A DNA stretch of 64,000 nucleotides, taken from contig JAEYRN010000044.1 of assembly GCA_023435565.1 (NCBI GenBank), positions 62,001 through 126,000 of the forward strand, in the 5' to 3' direction. Under the pieces are notes generated by a model. It searched no databases. It had not been told where the DNA came from and was given only the letters and a program-made list of their open reading frames with translations. Positions within the stretch are counted from its first letter, which is position 1. The number at the start of each line of letters is the position of its first letter. The DNA comes from Bacillota bacterium. GTDB taxonomy: Bacteria > Bacillota > UBA4882 > UBA8346. Of this stretch, positions 1-8,548 are shown in pieces. Made by a program: the position numbers and the translations under genes.

Positions 1-296
1 ACGAAATTAAACACGAGCGTGTCCTGACAAACGGGACAGCCACGATAGGCGAATTTATCGGCGCATTAGTGGGAGACCTTGGAGAGAAGAGTTCAGCGGC
101 ACAGCTTAAATTCGACGGGCAAACCAGATTGATTACTAGCTTGGATGAACGGCGCGAGTCTGTCTGCGGTGTTTCCTTGGATGAAGAAATGACCAATATG
201 GTTAAATTTCAACATGGCTATAATGCGGCTGCTAAAGTAATTTCAACCATGGATGCGATGCTGGACGTAATTGTTAACCGGCTGAAAGTGATTTAA
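1..296 (+). CDS. flgK: Flagellar hook-associated protein 1 (FlgK), C-terminal fragment
   Basis: The reading frame is open from the window edge (first full codon at 3) and stops at 296, so this is only the last ~97 residues. The tail has the typical FlgK C-terminal D0 helix: an SLDEEM-N segment, then YNAAAKVISTMDAMLD and a final IVNRL. These residues form the coiled D0 bundle that joins the hook to the filament. flgL follows 41 bp downstream on the same strand, the usual flgK-flgL order. The ATG at 69 is internal and is not the gene start. Confidence 0.9.
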   Translation, partial: EIKHERVLTNGTATIGEFIGALVGDLGEKSSAAQLKFDGQTRLITSLDERRESVCGVSLDEEMTNMVKFQHGYNAAAKVISTMDAMLDVIVNRLKVI

Positions 297-337
297 ACGA
301 ATACTAATTTACTCTATCCGACCAAGGAGGGAGATTA

Positions 338-3082
338 ATGCGGGTTTCCAATAAAATGATTTATTCCAACTTTGGGTATAATTTTATGAAAAGCGAAGAG
401 GCAATCCATAAAACGACTACTCAGGTCAGTACAGGGAGACGAATTTTAAAACCTTCGGACGATCCGGTGGGTACCACTCGGGCAATGGATTTTCGGACCC
501 GAGGGACTGAAATGGCCCAATATATCGATAACTCGGAGAGGGCCATCAGCTGGCTGAATTGTACCGATGACGCTTTAATGACCGTGACCAATTATTTACA
601 ACGGGTCCGGGAATTGGTGATCGCCGGTTCCAACGGCTCTTTAACAAAGGAAGCCCGATTAGCTTATGCTAATGAGATTGATGTTATTAAAGATGGTATT
701 ATGCAGGTAGCAAATACCACGATTGATAATCGTTATATCTTCGGTGGAGAGAAACTTACCGAAGTCCCCTACCAGCAGAGGACTAACGTTACTGGTAATA
801 TGGTTAACTTTGAGTTGAATCCGATTATTTTAACTGACCGGAATAATTTGATCGATGTTAAGCTCGATAACGGTGAGTTTGTCACTTTAAGGCTAACGCC
901 GAAAACTTATGACGGTTCAGTTGGTAATACTTTGAACGATTTGGCCAAAGACATTCAACTTCAACTGAAATATGCCGGTTATGATGTTCCGGTTAATGTT
1001 AAAGCCACTCCGGACAATAGGTTGGAATTTTACGCCGGGACCCAGCCGCCGGATGGAATTCATAGTTTGGTATTAAGAGACGGTCCGGCAATAAAGGAAG
1101 CAGGTAAAGCTTTAGCGGTAATGCCGCCTGTATTGCCTAATGAAATAGCCCTTCCTCCAACTGCCAGCGCGGCGAACGACTATTATAACGGCTGGCAAAT
1201 AAAGATTATTGAAGGCACAGGGGCCGGTCAAACCCGGACGATTACCGACTATACTCCCGGAGTACCAAATGTAGCTCAGGTAGATTCCGATTGGGGCGTT
1301 GAATTGGACAATACATCAAAATATCAGATATTACCTCCGCTTGAAGGGGATGCAGGTATAGTAACCGGTGGGAATACTATTAATTTAAGTCCGGCCAGCG
1401 ATATTGCTAATTTTTATGTAGGGATGGATATCGAAGTATTTAACGAACAAAGCGGATTATATGAAACTCATCAGATTACAGCATATAATAATGGGACCCA
1501 TCAAGCTACGATTGCCGGAACCTGGGGAGCGACCGGGACTTTTAAATATCGAATCACTCCTAACCTGGAAGGCCAAGCTGTGGCGGCAGTGATTGGGACC
1601 AATACTTTACAAATGGAAGTCAACGCCAGTCAGGTCGCTGATTTTTATAATGGCGCTTCAATTACCGTTACCAATGCTGACGGTTCGACGGAAACCAAGC
1701 GGATTGTCGGATATAACGCCGGTACTCAAACATTGACCTTGGATAGCAACTGGACCACGAACGTATCCGTCGCCTCCAATTATAAAATTTCCGATACGGC
1801 ACTGGCTCAGCTTGGGTTGGAAAATAGGTCGACTACTAAGGAACTGCTAGGCAGTGAAGTCGAACCTTTGGTAAAAGTATTGGCCAAATACCCGGAGACT
1901 GGGGTTGTCCAAAATGTAACGTTACCCTTTGTTCAATTAAGTAATGACACTAGTGTTGATAATGATTTTTATAATAATTGGACTATCAAAATAACTGAAC
2001 CCTCGGGAGCGATTTATACCGACCGGATTCTGGACTATGATGGCGCGAGTCATGAAGTACAATTGGCAATTACTACAGTTTCGCCGGGGGCCAAATATGA
2101 GCTTACACCGCCTCTTGATGGGGATGTGTTCGGCGTGCCGATGGCAAACCAGATTCAGTTTGATATAGTTAACAGCGCCAGTCAGATCGATGATTTTTAT
2201 GTTGGAATGCCAATTACGATCACCGATGGTCAGGGGAAAAGCCAAACCAGGATTATTCAAGATTATGATGGAACCACCGGGATCGCTACTTTGGACAGCT
2301 CCTGGGGTAATCCGCCACCGGTAGTTGGGTCTAAATATTCAATTGACGCTCAGAGTTACATTAACGCCAATAACAAGTTCCAAATCAAGGTCGGTAATGA
2401 GTTAACCCAGGAAATTAGTTTGAACGGTGGTTCCTATACAACCAGAGATTTTGCGCAAATGATTGAGACTAAGATTCAAGCCCGAGGAGGCGAATATGCT
2501 AATGTTAGAGTAGAGGCGACTCCCGATAATCGGTTGCGTATCTTTCACCAAGATGAATTCGACAACCCTCTTCCAATTAAACTTGAGTCCGGAACGGAGT
2601 CTGACGCTCTTTGGATTTTAGGTTTTAATAATGGAATTTCTTCCGATACGGAAATACCGAATTATGAGGGTAATAAAGGAACCATTGAATATGAAATTAG
2701 TATCGGAATGAAGATTCAAATTAATACTGTAGGGGATAAGGTTTTCGATCCTATCTTCGATCATTTGACTAAAATTAGTACCGATTTAAGGTCTGACAAT
2801 ATCCCGGCCCTTTCTGGAGATGATTTACGTAATATTAGGCTCGATATTGACAATGTTTTAGTAACCCAGGGTGAAATTGGAGCCAAAGTAAACCGGTTGG
2901 AAAAGGGAATTGACCGGATGAAGAGTTTAGATGAGAATTTAACAAAACTGTTGAGTAATGTGGAAGATATCGATATCACAAAGGCGATTATGGAATTAAA
3001 AATGCAGGAGACAGCTTATCAAGCCGCCCTTCAGGCTGCTGGCCGTATAATGCCGATGTCACTCTTGGATTATCTGAGATAG
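338..3082 (+). CDS. flgL: Flagellar hook-associated protein 3 (FlgL), enlarged with internal repeats
   Basis: The N-terminus (MRVSNKMIYSNFGYN, STGRRILKPSDDPVGTTRAM) and C-terminus (DIDITKAIMELKMQETAYQAALQAAGRI) are clear FlgL D0/D1 segments, which join the hook to the flagellin filament. FlgL is usually about 300 residues; this one is 914. The extra ~550 residues lie between about 175 and 740. They hold two related blocks ending in ATPDNRL (about 174-232 and 685-740) and five ~50-residue units (about 280-332, 355-406, 432-485, 541-588, 617-669). The units share the pattern aromatic-Y-N/V-G, an R-I-x-x-Y motif, then S/T-x-W and a closing K-Y-x-I. This GAGQTR-type motif is familiar from phage tail and surface proteins. 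The repeats probably form a surface-exposed domain. An AAGGAGG site precedes the ATG. Confidence 0.92.
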   Translation: MRVSNKMIYSNFGYNFMKSEEAIHKTTTQVSTGRRILKPSDDPVGTTRAMDFRTRGTEMAQYIDNSERAISWLNCTDDALMTVTNYLQRVRELVIAGSNGSLTKEARLAYANEIDVIKDGIMQVANTTIDNRYIFGGEKLTEVPYQQRTNVTGNMVNFELNPIILTDRNNLIDVKLDNGEFVTLRLTPKTYDGSVGNTLNDLAKDIQLQLKYAGYDVPVNVKATPDNRLEFYAGTQPPDGIHSLVLRDGPAIKEAGKALAVMPPVLPNEIALPPTASAANDYYNGWQIKIIEGTGAGQTRTITDYTPGVPNVAQVDSDWGVELDNTSKYQILPPLEGDAGIVTGGNTINLSPASDIANFYVGMDIEVFNEQSGLYETHQITAYNNGTHQATIAGTWGATGTFKYRITPNLEGQAVAAVIGTNTLQMEVNASQVADFYNGASITVTNADGSTETKRIVGYNAGTQTLTLDSNWTTNVSVASNYKISDTALAQLGLENRSTTKELLGSEVEPLVKVLAKYPETGVVQNVTLPFVQLSNDTSVDNDFYNNWTIKITEPSGAIYTDRILDYDGASHEVQLAITTVSPGAKYELTPPLDGDVFGVPMANQIQFDIVNSASQIDDFYVGMPITITDGQGKSQTRIIQDYDGTTGIATLDSSWGNPPPVVGSKYSIDAQSYINANNKFQIKVGNELTQEISLNGGSYTTRDFAQMIETKIQARGGEYANVRVEATPDNRLRIFHQDEFDNPLPIKLESGTESDALWILGFNNGISSDTEIPNYEGNKGTIEYEISIGMKIQINTVGDKVFDPIFDHLTKISTDLRSDNIPALSGDDLRNIRLDIDNVLVTQGEIGAKVNRLEKGIDRMKSLDENLTKLLSNVEDIDITKAIMELKMQETAYQAALQAAGRIMPMSLLDYLR

Positions 3083-3105
3083 ATTAATAATGGAAGGATG
3101 AAACC

Positions 3106-3561
3106 ATGAAGATCGAAACCAAATTTTTTGGTACGGTTGAAATTGATGAAAAGCAGATTGTGGAGTTTCCCCACGGTATTCCTGGTTTTGAAAACGAACG
3201 GAAATATGCCGTACTTAAACATGATGATTCTCCCTTCCATGTGCTCCAGTCGGTGGAACGGGCCGAATTGGCGTTTATTTTAATTGAATTGGAAAAAGTA
3301 GCCCCAGGTTATGAAATCAATCTTCCTGATGAAATAGTGTCCGAACTTAAACTTGAAAAGCCGGAAGAAGCACTTGCTTGCGCGATTGTAGTCCTTCCGG
3401 CAAATATCAGTCAGGCCACTGCAAACCTAGCTGCTCCGATAGTAATTAATGTTAAAGAAAAAAGGGGCGCTCAAATCATTTTGAACAATCCGGCTTACGG
3501 GGTAAAACATCCTCTTTTTTCTCCCGTCACGAGTGAAAGTGGTTTGAAATCCGCTAAATAA
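3106..3561 (+). CDS. fliW: Flagellar assembly factor FliW
   Basis: This 151-residue protein has the FliW signature near its start (FFGTVEIDEKQIVEFPHGIPGFENE), and its length is normal for the family. FliW binds both flagellin and CsrA. When free flagellin is low, FliW is sequestered by flagellin less and instead antagonises CsrA, which relieves repression of flagellin translation. It lies 23 bp after flgL and ahead of csrA, the arrangement seen in Bacillus. A GGAAGG sequence about 10 bases before the ATG is the likely ribosome site. Confidence 0.95.
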   Translation: MKIETKFFGTVEIDEKQIVEFPHGIPGFENERKYAVLKHDDSPFHVLQSVERAELAFILIELEKVAPGYEINLPDEIVSELKLEKPEEALACAIVVLPANISQATANLAAPIVINVKEKRGAQIILNNPAYGVKHPLFSPVTSESGLKSAK

Positions 3562-3753
3562 GTTTTGAATGAATTATAGAAGGCGGCAATAGAGGGGCGG
3601 AGGTACATAGAATTTAGCTAGTATTCTAATAAATAATTTTTTAGTTACGGAGGTAAATATAGAGGGATTTTTTGACTTTCGGAGAAAATAAAATTAGGGA
3701 ATATTGATAAATATATATAAAGGTTTGTACTTCGAAGGTCAAGGAGGATCCTA
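3562..3753 (+). promoter_or_regulatory. csrA leader with several GGA-loop hairpins
   Basis: The 192-bp gap between fliW and csrA contains several GGA motifs. Two sit in the loops of small hairpins: TTAC-GGAG-GTAA at 3645-3656 and TTTC-GGA-GAAA at 3677-3687. A third GGA is in the ribosome site AAGGAGG at 3741-3747. CsrA proteins bind GGA presented in hairpin loops, so autoregulation of csrA is a reasonable inference. It has not been shown. Confidence 0.45.
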
Positions 3754-3981
3754 ATGCTCGTTTTAACGCGGAAGCTGAATGAGAGTATTATGGTAGGGGA
3801 CAACGTCAAGATTACCATTGTCGATGTCAAGGGCGACCAAGTTAAGCTGGGAATTACCGCTCCCCGTGAAGTGGCCGTGCATCGTGAGGAAGTATACCGG
3901 GAGATCCAAAAAGAGAACCAATTGGCGGCGAATGCCAAGGTTAATCTGGACCAATTGAGCAAGATGTTTGAGAAGAAGTGA
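3754..3981 (+). CDS. csrA: Translational regulator CsrA
   Basis: This 75-residue protein begins MLVLTRKLNESIMVGDNVKI, the canonical CsrA start, and contains the GITAPREVAVHREEVY segment with the RNA-contacting arginine. CsrA dimers bind GGA motifs in mRNA leaders and block translation; in Bacillus the main target is flagellin mRNA, and FliW is the antagonist. The C-terminal tail after the core is longer than in the smallest CsrA proteins, which is usual when FliW is present. An AAGGAGG site lies 6 bases before the ATG. An IS element now separates this gene from flagellin. Confidence 0.96.
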   Translation: MLVLTRKLNESIMVGDNVKITIVDVKGDQVKLGITAPREVAVHREEVYREIQKENQLAANAKVNLDQLSKMFEKK

Positions 3982-4034
3982 AACAAAGTAGCCGTGAGAA
4001 ACAACCAGATCCCTTGCCCTGATATGGAAGTGTC

Positions 4035-4412
4035 CGTCAAGCCCAAATTACGAATAAGGTTTTTTATTATTTGTTTTTTATAGCCGCCGCGAGGTAAACT
4101 CAGCATTTAGGAGCTTAAACTAATTAAATTAATTAATAGAGTGAACCTCGCGGCGGAAAATAACTCAAACAATGAGTATTCCTCCTTTAGGTTGCAGTAA
4201 TAAACAGACAGATCAGTTTCGACGGTTGATCAACCTGATATTCGCGGGTTTTAGTACCGCAAGATTTTTTATCCGTCAGGGAGCTGGCTCTATCTTTAAA
4301 CGTGAGTTCGGAATTCCTTATCACAAAGGGCGAACGAGTATTCTCCCCACCTCTAATCTACTGTCTGTTTATTACTACAACCCAAATTTGATGTTACTTG
4401 TACCTTGAAAAC
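4035..4412 (-). ncRNA. Candidate bridge-RNA region in the IS110 3' flank
   Basis: This ~380-bp stretch lies downstream of the transposase, inside the probable IS ends, and has no convincing gene. It contains a 12-bp inverted repeat (4084-4095 with 4145-4156) and a 21-bp inverted repeat with one mismatch (4191-4211 with 4361-4381) enclosing ~150 bases. In IS1111-group elements the bridge RNA comes from this end. Which part is transcribed, and where the target and donor loops lie, cannot be read without relatives. The 78-codon open frame at 4172-4408 looks incidental. Confidence 0.35.
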
Positions 4413-5525
4413 TTAAGCTACAACACTTTCCTTAGCTACTTGATTGGCGATTGCCCAGATGAAACCGGTTAGTTCCCGACTTACAGCAACTACAGCTTTT
4501 TGCTTTGACTTACCTCTTATAACCATTTTACGATATTTATGATGTAGCCGGTACTGGGCTTTCCAGGCGATTGCTTTAACCTCCTCGGATACTCCTTCCT
4601 GACGTCTCTTAAGTTCTGGGCCGATCCGGGGATTAAGACGATAATGTTGACTGGATTCAACCATTAAAAATCGAACATGCGTATTCCCGGCTTTGGTAAT
4701 CCCTCCTTGACGGCGGGTAGTACCAGTGGAATGTTCCCGAGGAATTAACCCCAAGAAACACATTAGTTGTGAGGCGGTCTTAAACCGGCTAATATCCCCA
4801 ATTTCAGCAATCAAGGTCGCGACGGTAAGCAGTCCAATTCCTCGCATAGATTGTAAAGCTTTGAAAAGCTTTTGATTGGTTATATAAGCCGCTGCTTCCT
4901 CAATAGCCTGATCAAACCGTTTGATCTTTTCTTGGGCTTGTTCTACCGCATAGATATATTCGGTGATTACAACTTGACGCGTTGTTTCTTCGAATTTGAT
5001 TGTTTTTAGCCATTGATAATATTTTAGCGTCCATCTTTTCATTATTTCCGATGGCCTAATCCCAAGTCGCATCAGAAAGCTGGTCAATTGCTTGCGTTTC
5101 CTTGATGAGTCTTTACTGGCTTCTTCCCTAGCTCGTAATAAATCTCTTAAAGCTTCTTGCTTCTCATCCGGCACCCATACCGGGGTTAAGTCGCCGTTTC
5201 GGAGTAGTTTAGCCAGTTTTTTAGCATCCCGCTTATCGGTTTTAATATGTTCGCCTGGTTTGGTGGGAATCAACGATGGAGCAGCCACAAGGCAGGAAAC
5301 TCCCATTTGGGTGAGTTGCCGATAAATAACATATCCACATGGGCCGGCTTCGTAACAGACTCTAATTCTTTTAGGATCACCCAACTTTTTGATTAATTTT
5401 CTGATCGCATCGGGATTATTTAGAATTGTGCCTAAAAATTCGGCTTCGGGTGAATCTAGATGAATTATTGCAACTGCAATGTTTTCATCATGTACATCAA
5501 ATCCGACATTTATGGTATACTTCAT
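4413..5525 (-). CDS. IS110-family transposase (DEDD recombinase)
   Basis: The 370-residue length is normal for the family. The N-terminal RuvC-like DEDD domain is intact: D10 in GFDVH, E59 in CYEAGPCG, and D97/D100 in KTDKRDAKKLA. A helical middle follows. The C-terminal Transposase_20 domain (about 225-310) includes MRGIGLLTVATLIAEIGD and GLIPREHSTG; S266 there is the likely catalytic serine. Such enzymes move the element with an RNA guide. An AAGGAGG site lies about 12 bases before the ATG. A 10-bp inverted repeat (5530-5539 with 5610-5619) overlaps the edge of this site and could fold over it. No frameshift is seen, so the copy may be active. Confidence 0.93.
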   Translation of the reverse strand: MKYTINVGFDVHDENIAVAIIHLDSPEAEFLGTILNNPDAIRKLIKKLGDPKRIRVCYEAGPCGYVIYRQLTQMGVSCLVAAPSLIPTKPGEHIKTDKRDAKKLAKLLRNGDLTPVWVPDEKQEALRDLLRAREEASKDSSRKRKQLTSFLMRLGIRPSEIMKRWTLKYYQWLKTIKFEETTRQVVITEYIYAVEQAQEKIKRFDQAIEEAAAYITNQKLFKALQSMRGIGLLTVATLIAEIGDISRFKTASQLMCFLGLIPREHSTGTTRRQGGITKAGNTHVRFLMVESSQHYRLNPRIGPELKRRQEGVSEEVKAIAWKAQYRLHHKYRKMVIRGKSKQKAVVAVSRELTGFIWAIANQVAKESVVA

Positions 5526-5624
5526 TTAGGTGTCAGCCTCCTTATGTGTTGTAGCTCTGTACTGTTGAGCTTGTCACTTTCAGTATAACCTACGTGTGAC
5601 ATATTGCCCAGGCTGACACTTCCA

Positions 5625-5863
5625 TTATATCTTTTAAAAAGGGTAACCACCATCCTTCGTAAGTCTATTTTTTTCTTGCAAAGCCAAGCTAATACCCTTT
5701 AAGGGATAGGGTCGCTCTTAGACATCCATGTCTACTGCGACTTCGTCCCATCCAGGGGCACAGGTCGCCTTTGACTATAATACTTACTTACTGAGTAATC
5801 TTTATAACCAGTTAGGTTTTAAATTTGATTTCAGTTTATCCGGTTAAGGAAAGTAGGTCGATA
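5625..5863. other. Gap between the IS end and the pseudogene
   Basis: No gene is seen here. A nested hairpin lies at 5711-5741 (GTCGC ... GCGAC outside, AGACAT-CC-ATGTCT inside), just after a CCCTTTAAGGG palindrome at about 5696-5706. This may be a remnant of another small repeat or of an RNA; nothing more can be supported. Confidence 0.4.
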
Positions 5864-6295
5864 ATGATTTTGGACGTTACTCCGTTGGAAAAGGCTATTG
5901 ATTCATTGAAACGCGGAATTGTCCGTTCCATTGCTTTTCGGGAGACGAGGAATTACGGGACGTTGTAATTCAAAGGTTTAAGTTTACTATTAATTTGGAA
6001 TGGAAGTTTATTTAAAGAGTTTTAAAAAAGCCGGAGTATCGGATAGTGAGATTCGAACGAAACGAGACCTGTTTCGTGAAGCCGCCCGGATTGGCCTAAT
6101 CGGTGCTTCCGAAGTGGTTCGCTTATTACGAGGCCCGCAATGGAGACCTCATATACCTATAACCAGGAGATTACCGAACGGTTTTATCAAAAATTGTTAG
6201 AGTTTTTGAATGACGCTGATGCGTTATTAAAAGAATTGGCTGTATTTTCAATAACGGTTGATTTAAGATATCTAATTAGCAGCTATACTGCATAA
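5864..6295 (+). pseudogene. Decayed HI0074/HepT-like nucleotidyltransferase-partner gene
   Basis: Read across three frames, the region gives one recognisable protein. It starts at ATG 5864 (LDVTPLEKAIDSLKRGI), continues in another frame with FSGDEELRDVVIQRFKFTINLEWKFI and an in-frame stop near 6014. It resumes with KKAGVSDSEIRTKRDLFREAARIGLI, then WFAYYEARN and YNQEITERFYQKLLEFLNDADALLKELAV in further frames. This matches the HI0074 family of small helical proteins that pair with minimal nucleotidyltransferases, related to HepT/MntA-type toxin-antitoxin pairs. At least three frameshifts and one stop make it non-functional. No nucleotidyltransferase partner is recognisable next to it. Confidence 0.75.
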
Positions 6296-6550
6296 AGCGA
6301 GTTAATATAAAGCTTTTCTTCACCAAGACCTTTTGAAAATTTTGTTGATTCATCAAGATGTTCGAATTAACCAACTGAGCTTAAAAATTATTTAATAGTT
6401 TAACATATATTTAATCTAATTGATCTCGTTGTTTTTAGGAGTTAAATAGAATTGTAAAGGTATAAAAATAGTTGATTGTTTTTTAGTCATAATTAGATTC
6501 AGCTAAAGTTTTTTAATTTATTTAACGAAATATATAGTAAGGGAAATTTT
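6296..6550. other. AT-rich gap upstream of flagellin
   Basis: This very AT-rich stretch between the pseudogene and the palindromic element has no gene. A flagellin promoter read by sigma-D would be expected near here, but no convincing TAAA ... GCCGATAA pair was found. Confidence 0.4.
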
Positions 6551-6665
6551 TTAAACCACCACCGGTAAGATCGAATAAACAGTGAACAATTGATCAATCA
6601 AGGTTTTTTTAAATTGATAATTGTACATTGTAAATTGTACATTGATCTTAGCGGCGGTGGTTTAA
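6551..6665. repeat. 115-bp palindromic (MITE-like) element upstream of flagellin
   Basis: The 22-bp arms TTAAACCACCACCGGTAAGATC (6551-6572, quoted in part as arm only) and 6644-6665 are complementary with two mismatches. The ~70-bp interior is AT-rich and contains a near-tandem AATTGTACATTGTA repeat at about 6619-6645. The structure fits a small non-autonomous mobile element or a large hairpin in the flagellin leader. Confidence 0.55.
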
Positions 6666-6689
6666 ACACCGGCCCTGGTCTGATGGGCG

Positions 6690-6754
6690 GCCGACCAATC
6701 GGCTGGGGTAAGGGTAAGGAAACCCGAAAAAATTAATCAAGGAGGAGATAAACC
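6690..6754 (+). promoter_or_regulatory. Flagellin mRNA leader: probable CsrA-binding region
   Basis: Two features lie just before the flagellin ATG. GGGT-AAGGAA-ACCC at 6712-6725 is a hairpin presenting GGA in its loop. CAAGGAGGAG at 6739-6748 is the ribosome site and has further GGA motifs. A hairpin above one GGA and a second GGA in the ribosome site resembles the two-site CsrA arrangement in the Bacillus hag leader. A further hairpin, GCCGA-CCAA-TCGGC, is at 6690-6703. CsrA control is inferred. Confidence 0.5.
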
Positions 6755-8377
6755 ATGAGAATTAACCATAACTTATCAGCGCTAAATGCCCACCGTAATT
6801 TGGGAATGGTTAATGCCCTAAACGGGAAGTCCATGGAGAAACTGGCCTCCGGTCTCCGGATTAACCGGGCCGCGGACGACGCCGCCGGTCTAGCGATTTC
6901 GGAAACTATGCGCAGCCAGATCAGGGGCTTGAACCAAGCCTCCCGTAACTCCCAGGACGCTATCTCGTTACTGCAAACTGCTGAGGGTGCTTTAACCGAG
7001 ACCCACTCGATCCTGCACCGTATGCGGGAACTGGCGGTTCAATCAGCGAACGCTACCTATACCGCCAATGACCGGACCGAACTTCAAAAAGAGGTCGAAC
7101 AACTCAAGGGCGAGTTAGACCGGATTGCCAACACTACCTCATTCAACGGTAAGAATTTGTTGGATGGTACTTCTTCGGCCATTAGTTCATCCGACAAAGC
7201 TGCCACCAAAATCTTTATGCGTGGCGGTATCCGTGACGGAGCTGTTTCCGCCGCCGGAACTTACAGGTTGGATATTAACCTGACGTCATCTGGAACCACT
7301 CAAATCCAAAGTTCGACAATTTTCAAGACCACTACTTTGGGAGGTCTGTCAGCTGGCGCCGCAGGTGTTGTTGCTGGTGGAGCCACTCAATTGAAAGATG
7401 TCGACCGGTTCTATGACGCCAACGGTCGTTTCTTGCTCGACAACCCGCAGACCATTTCTTTGGTCGACGGTACCGGTAAATCGGTATCCTTTACTGTTTT
7501 CGGCAATGATACTCTCTCTGGTTTGGCAGCTAAGTTTAATAATGCCATCAGTAGTGCGAATGGTTTAGGAATGTCAGCTGTTTCCGGCAGTACAACCGGT
7601 ACGAACGTAGCATTTGCCCGGTATGTAACAAACACCACCGAAGGCGGAGCAATATCAACCTCCGGAACTTTCGTACTCAGTTCGGCAGTTGCCGGTAATG
7701 ACGGTAAGATTACCACCATCGCTTCAGAACAATTATTAAACGCTTTCGGTTTCACCGAGTACCAGAAAGCAACTGAGAATACCTTCAATGTTGTCGTTTC
7801 AAAGGGTGGAGTGACTGTATCCTCCGGAACGGTCCAAGGAAATCAACTTATCGGAACAATCCATAAGAATGTTGATGTGAAGTTCGCCAGTGACGCCGAT
7901 TTGTCGGTAACCTATGGTTCCGGTAATTTCCAAGTCACTCAGGGTGGCGGTACTTACTCAACATACGTCCACTTAGCCGATAATACTCAAGTATTCCAGA
8001 TTGGCGCCAATGAATTGCAGAACATGGGCGCTGCTATTGGTGGAATGGATTCCGAGGCTTTAGGAGTCAAGAGTGTATTAATTACTGACGCTTTCAGCGC
8101 TGGTCGCGCAATCACCAAGATCGACGAGGCCATTAGCCGTGTATCTGCACAACGGTCCTCCCTTGGAGCTGTACAGAACCGGTTAGAACACACCATCAAT
8201 AACTTGGGTGTTGCTGCTGAGAACATCACCGCATCCGAGTCCCGAATCAGAGACGTCGATATGGCATCAGAGATGATGGAGTTCACCAAGAATTCGATTC
8301 TCATTCAAGCCAGTACGGCGATGTTGGCTCAAGCCAACACTCAACCGCAGTCTATATTACAACTTATCGGTGGCTGA
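6755..8377 (+). CDS. fliC: Flagellin
   Basis: The 540-residue protein has standard flagellin ends. The N-terminal D0/D1 part includes MRINHNLSALNAHRNL and the LRINRAADDAAGLAISETMRSQ helix. The C-terminal D0 part has ESRIRDVDMASEMMEFTKNSIL and ends QPQSILQLIGG. Residues about 140-430 form a variable, Ser/Thr/Gly-rich surface domain suited to glycosylation. The gene is larger than the ~300-residue minimal flagellins. It has a strong AGGAGGAG ribosome site 6 bases upstream and its own terminator. The glycosylation genes that follow are a likely modifier of this protein. Confidence 0.97.
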   Translation: MRINHNLSALNAHRNLGMVNALNGKSMEKLASGLRINRAADDAAGLAISETMRSQIRGLNQASRNSQDAISLLQTAEGALTETHSILHRMRELAVQSANATYTANDRTELQKEVEQLKGELDRIANTTSFNGKNLLDGTSSAISSSDKAATKIFMRGGIRDGAVSAAGTYRLDINLTSSGTTQIQSSTIFKTTTLGGLSAGAAGVVAGGATQLKDVDRFYDANGRFLLDNPQTISLVDGTGKSVSFTVFGNDTLSGLAAKFNNAISSANGLGMSAVSGSTTGTNVAFARYVTNTTEGGAISTSGTFVLSSAVAGNDGKITTIASEQLLNAFGFTEYQKATENTFNVVVSKGGVTVSSGTVQGNQLIGTIHKNVDVKFASDADLSVTYGSGNFQVTQGGGTYSTYVHLADNTQVFQIGANELQNMGAAIGGMDSEALGVKSVLITDAFSAGRAITKIDEAISRVSAQRSSLGAVQNRLEHTINNLGVAAENITASESRIRDVDMASEMMEFTKNSILIQASTAMLAQANTQPQSILQLIGG

Positions 8378-8399
8378 TTTTAGCGCAATCTTTACAATT

Positions 8400-8428
8400 A
8401 AAGGCCCTCCTTACGGAGGGTCTTTTTT
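8400..8428 (+). terminator. Flagellin terminator
   Basis: The hairpin CCCTCC-TTAC-GGAGGG followed by a run of seven T lies 25 bp after the flagellin stop codon. Confidence 0.85.
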
Positions 8429-8548
8429 TGATATTAACAGTATTTGTTATCTAGTTCTCTTTGAAAAGATTTGAATAATTCTAAAGATAAACCGGAAAAA
8501 GCCGAAGATCTGTATAGTAAGATAATAATTATGGGGAGCGTAATATAA

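Larger units (their letters stand above)
4025..5624 (-). mobile_element. IS110-family (IS1111-like) insertion sequence, probable extent
   Basis: A transposase gene on the minus strand is flanked by a 10-bp match in inverted orientation: TGGAAGTGTC at 4025-4034 and its complement at 5615-5624. These are candidate subterminal repeats and give an element of about 1.6 kb. The non-coding flank is short upstream of the transposase (~100 bp) and long downstream (~390 bp). In the IS110 family, a long downstream flank is typical of the IS1111 group, where that end carries the bridge RNA. The exact ends are inferred; no target duplication is expected for this family. Confidence 0.65.

Noticed and set aside
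4172..4408. Open frame of 78 codons in the IS110 flank
   Set aside because: It has no ribosome site and overlaps the 21-bp inverted repeat. No family resemblance was seen.
6296..6550. Sigma-D promoter for flagellin
   Set aside because: No TAAA and GCCGATAA pair at the right spacing was found, so no site is claimed.
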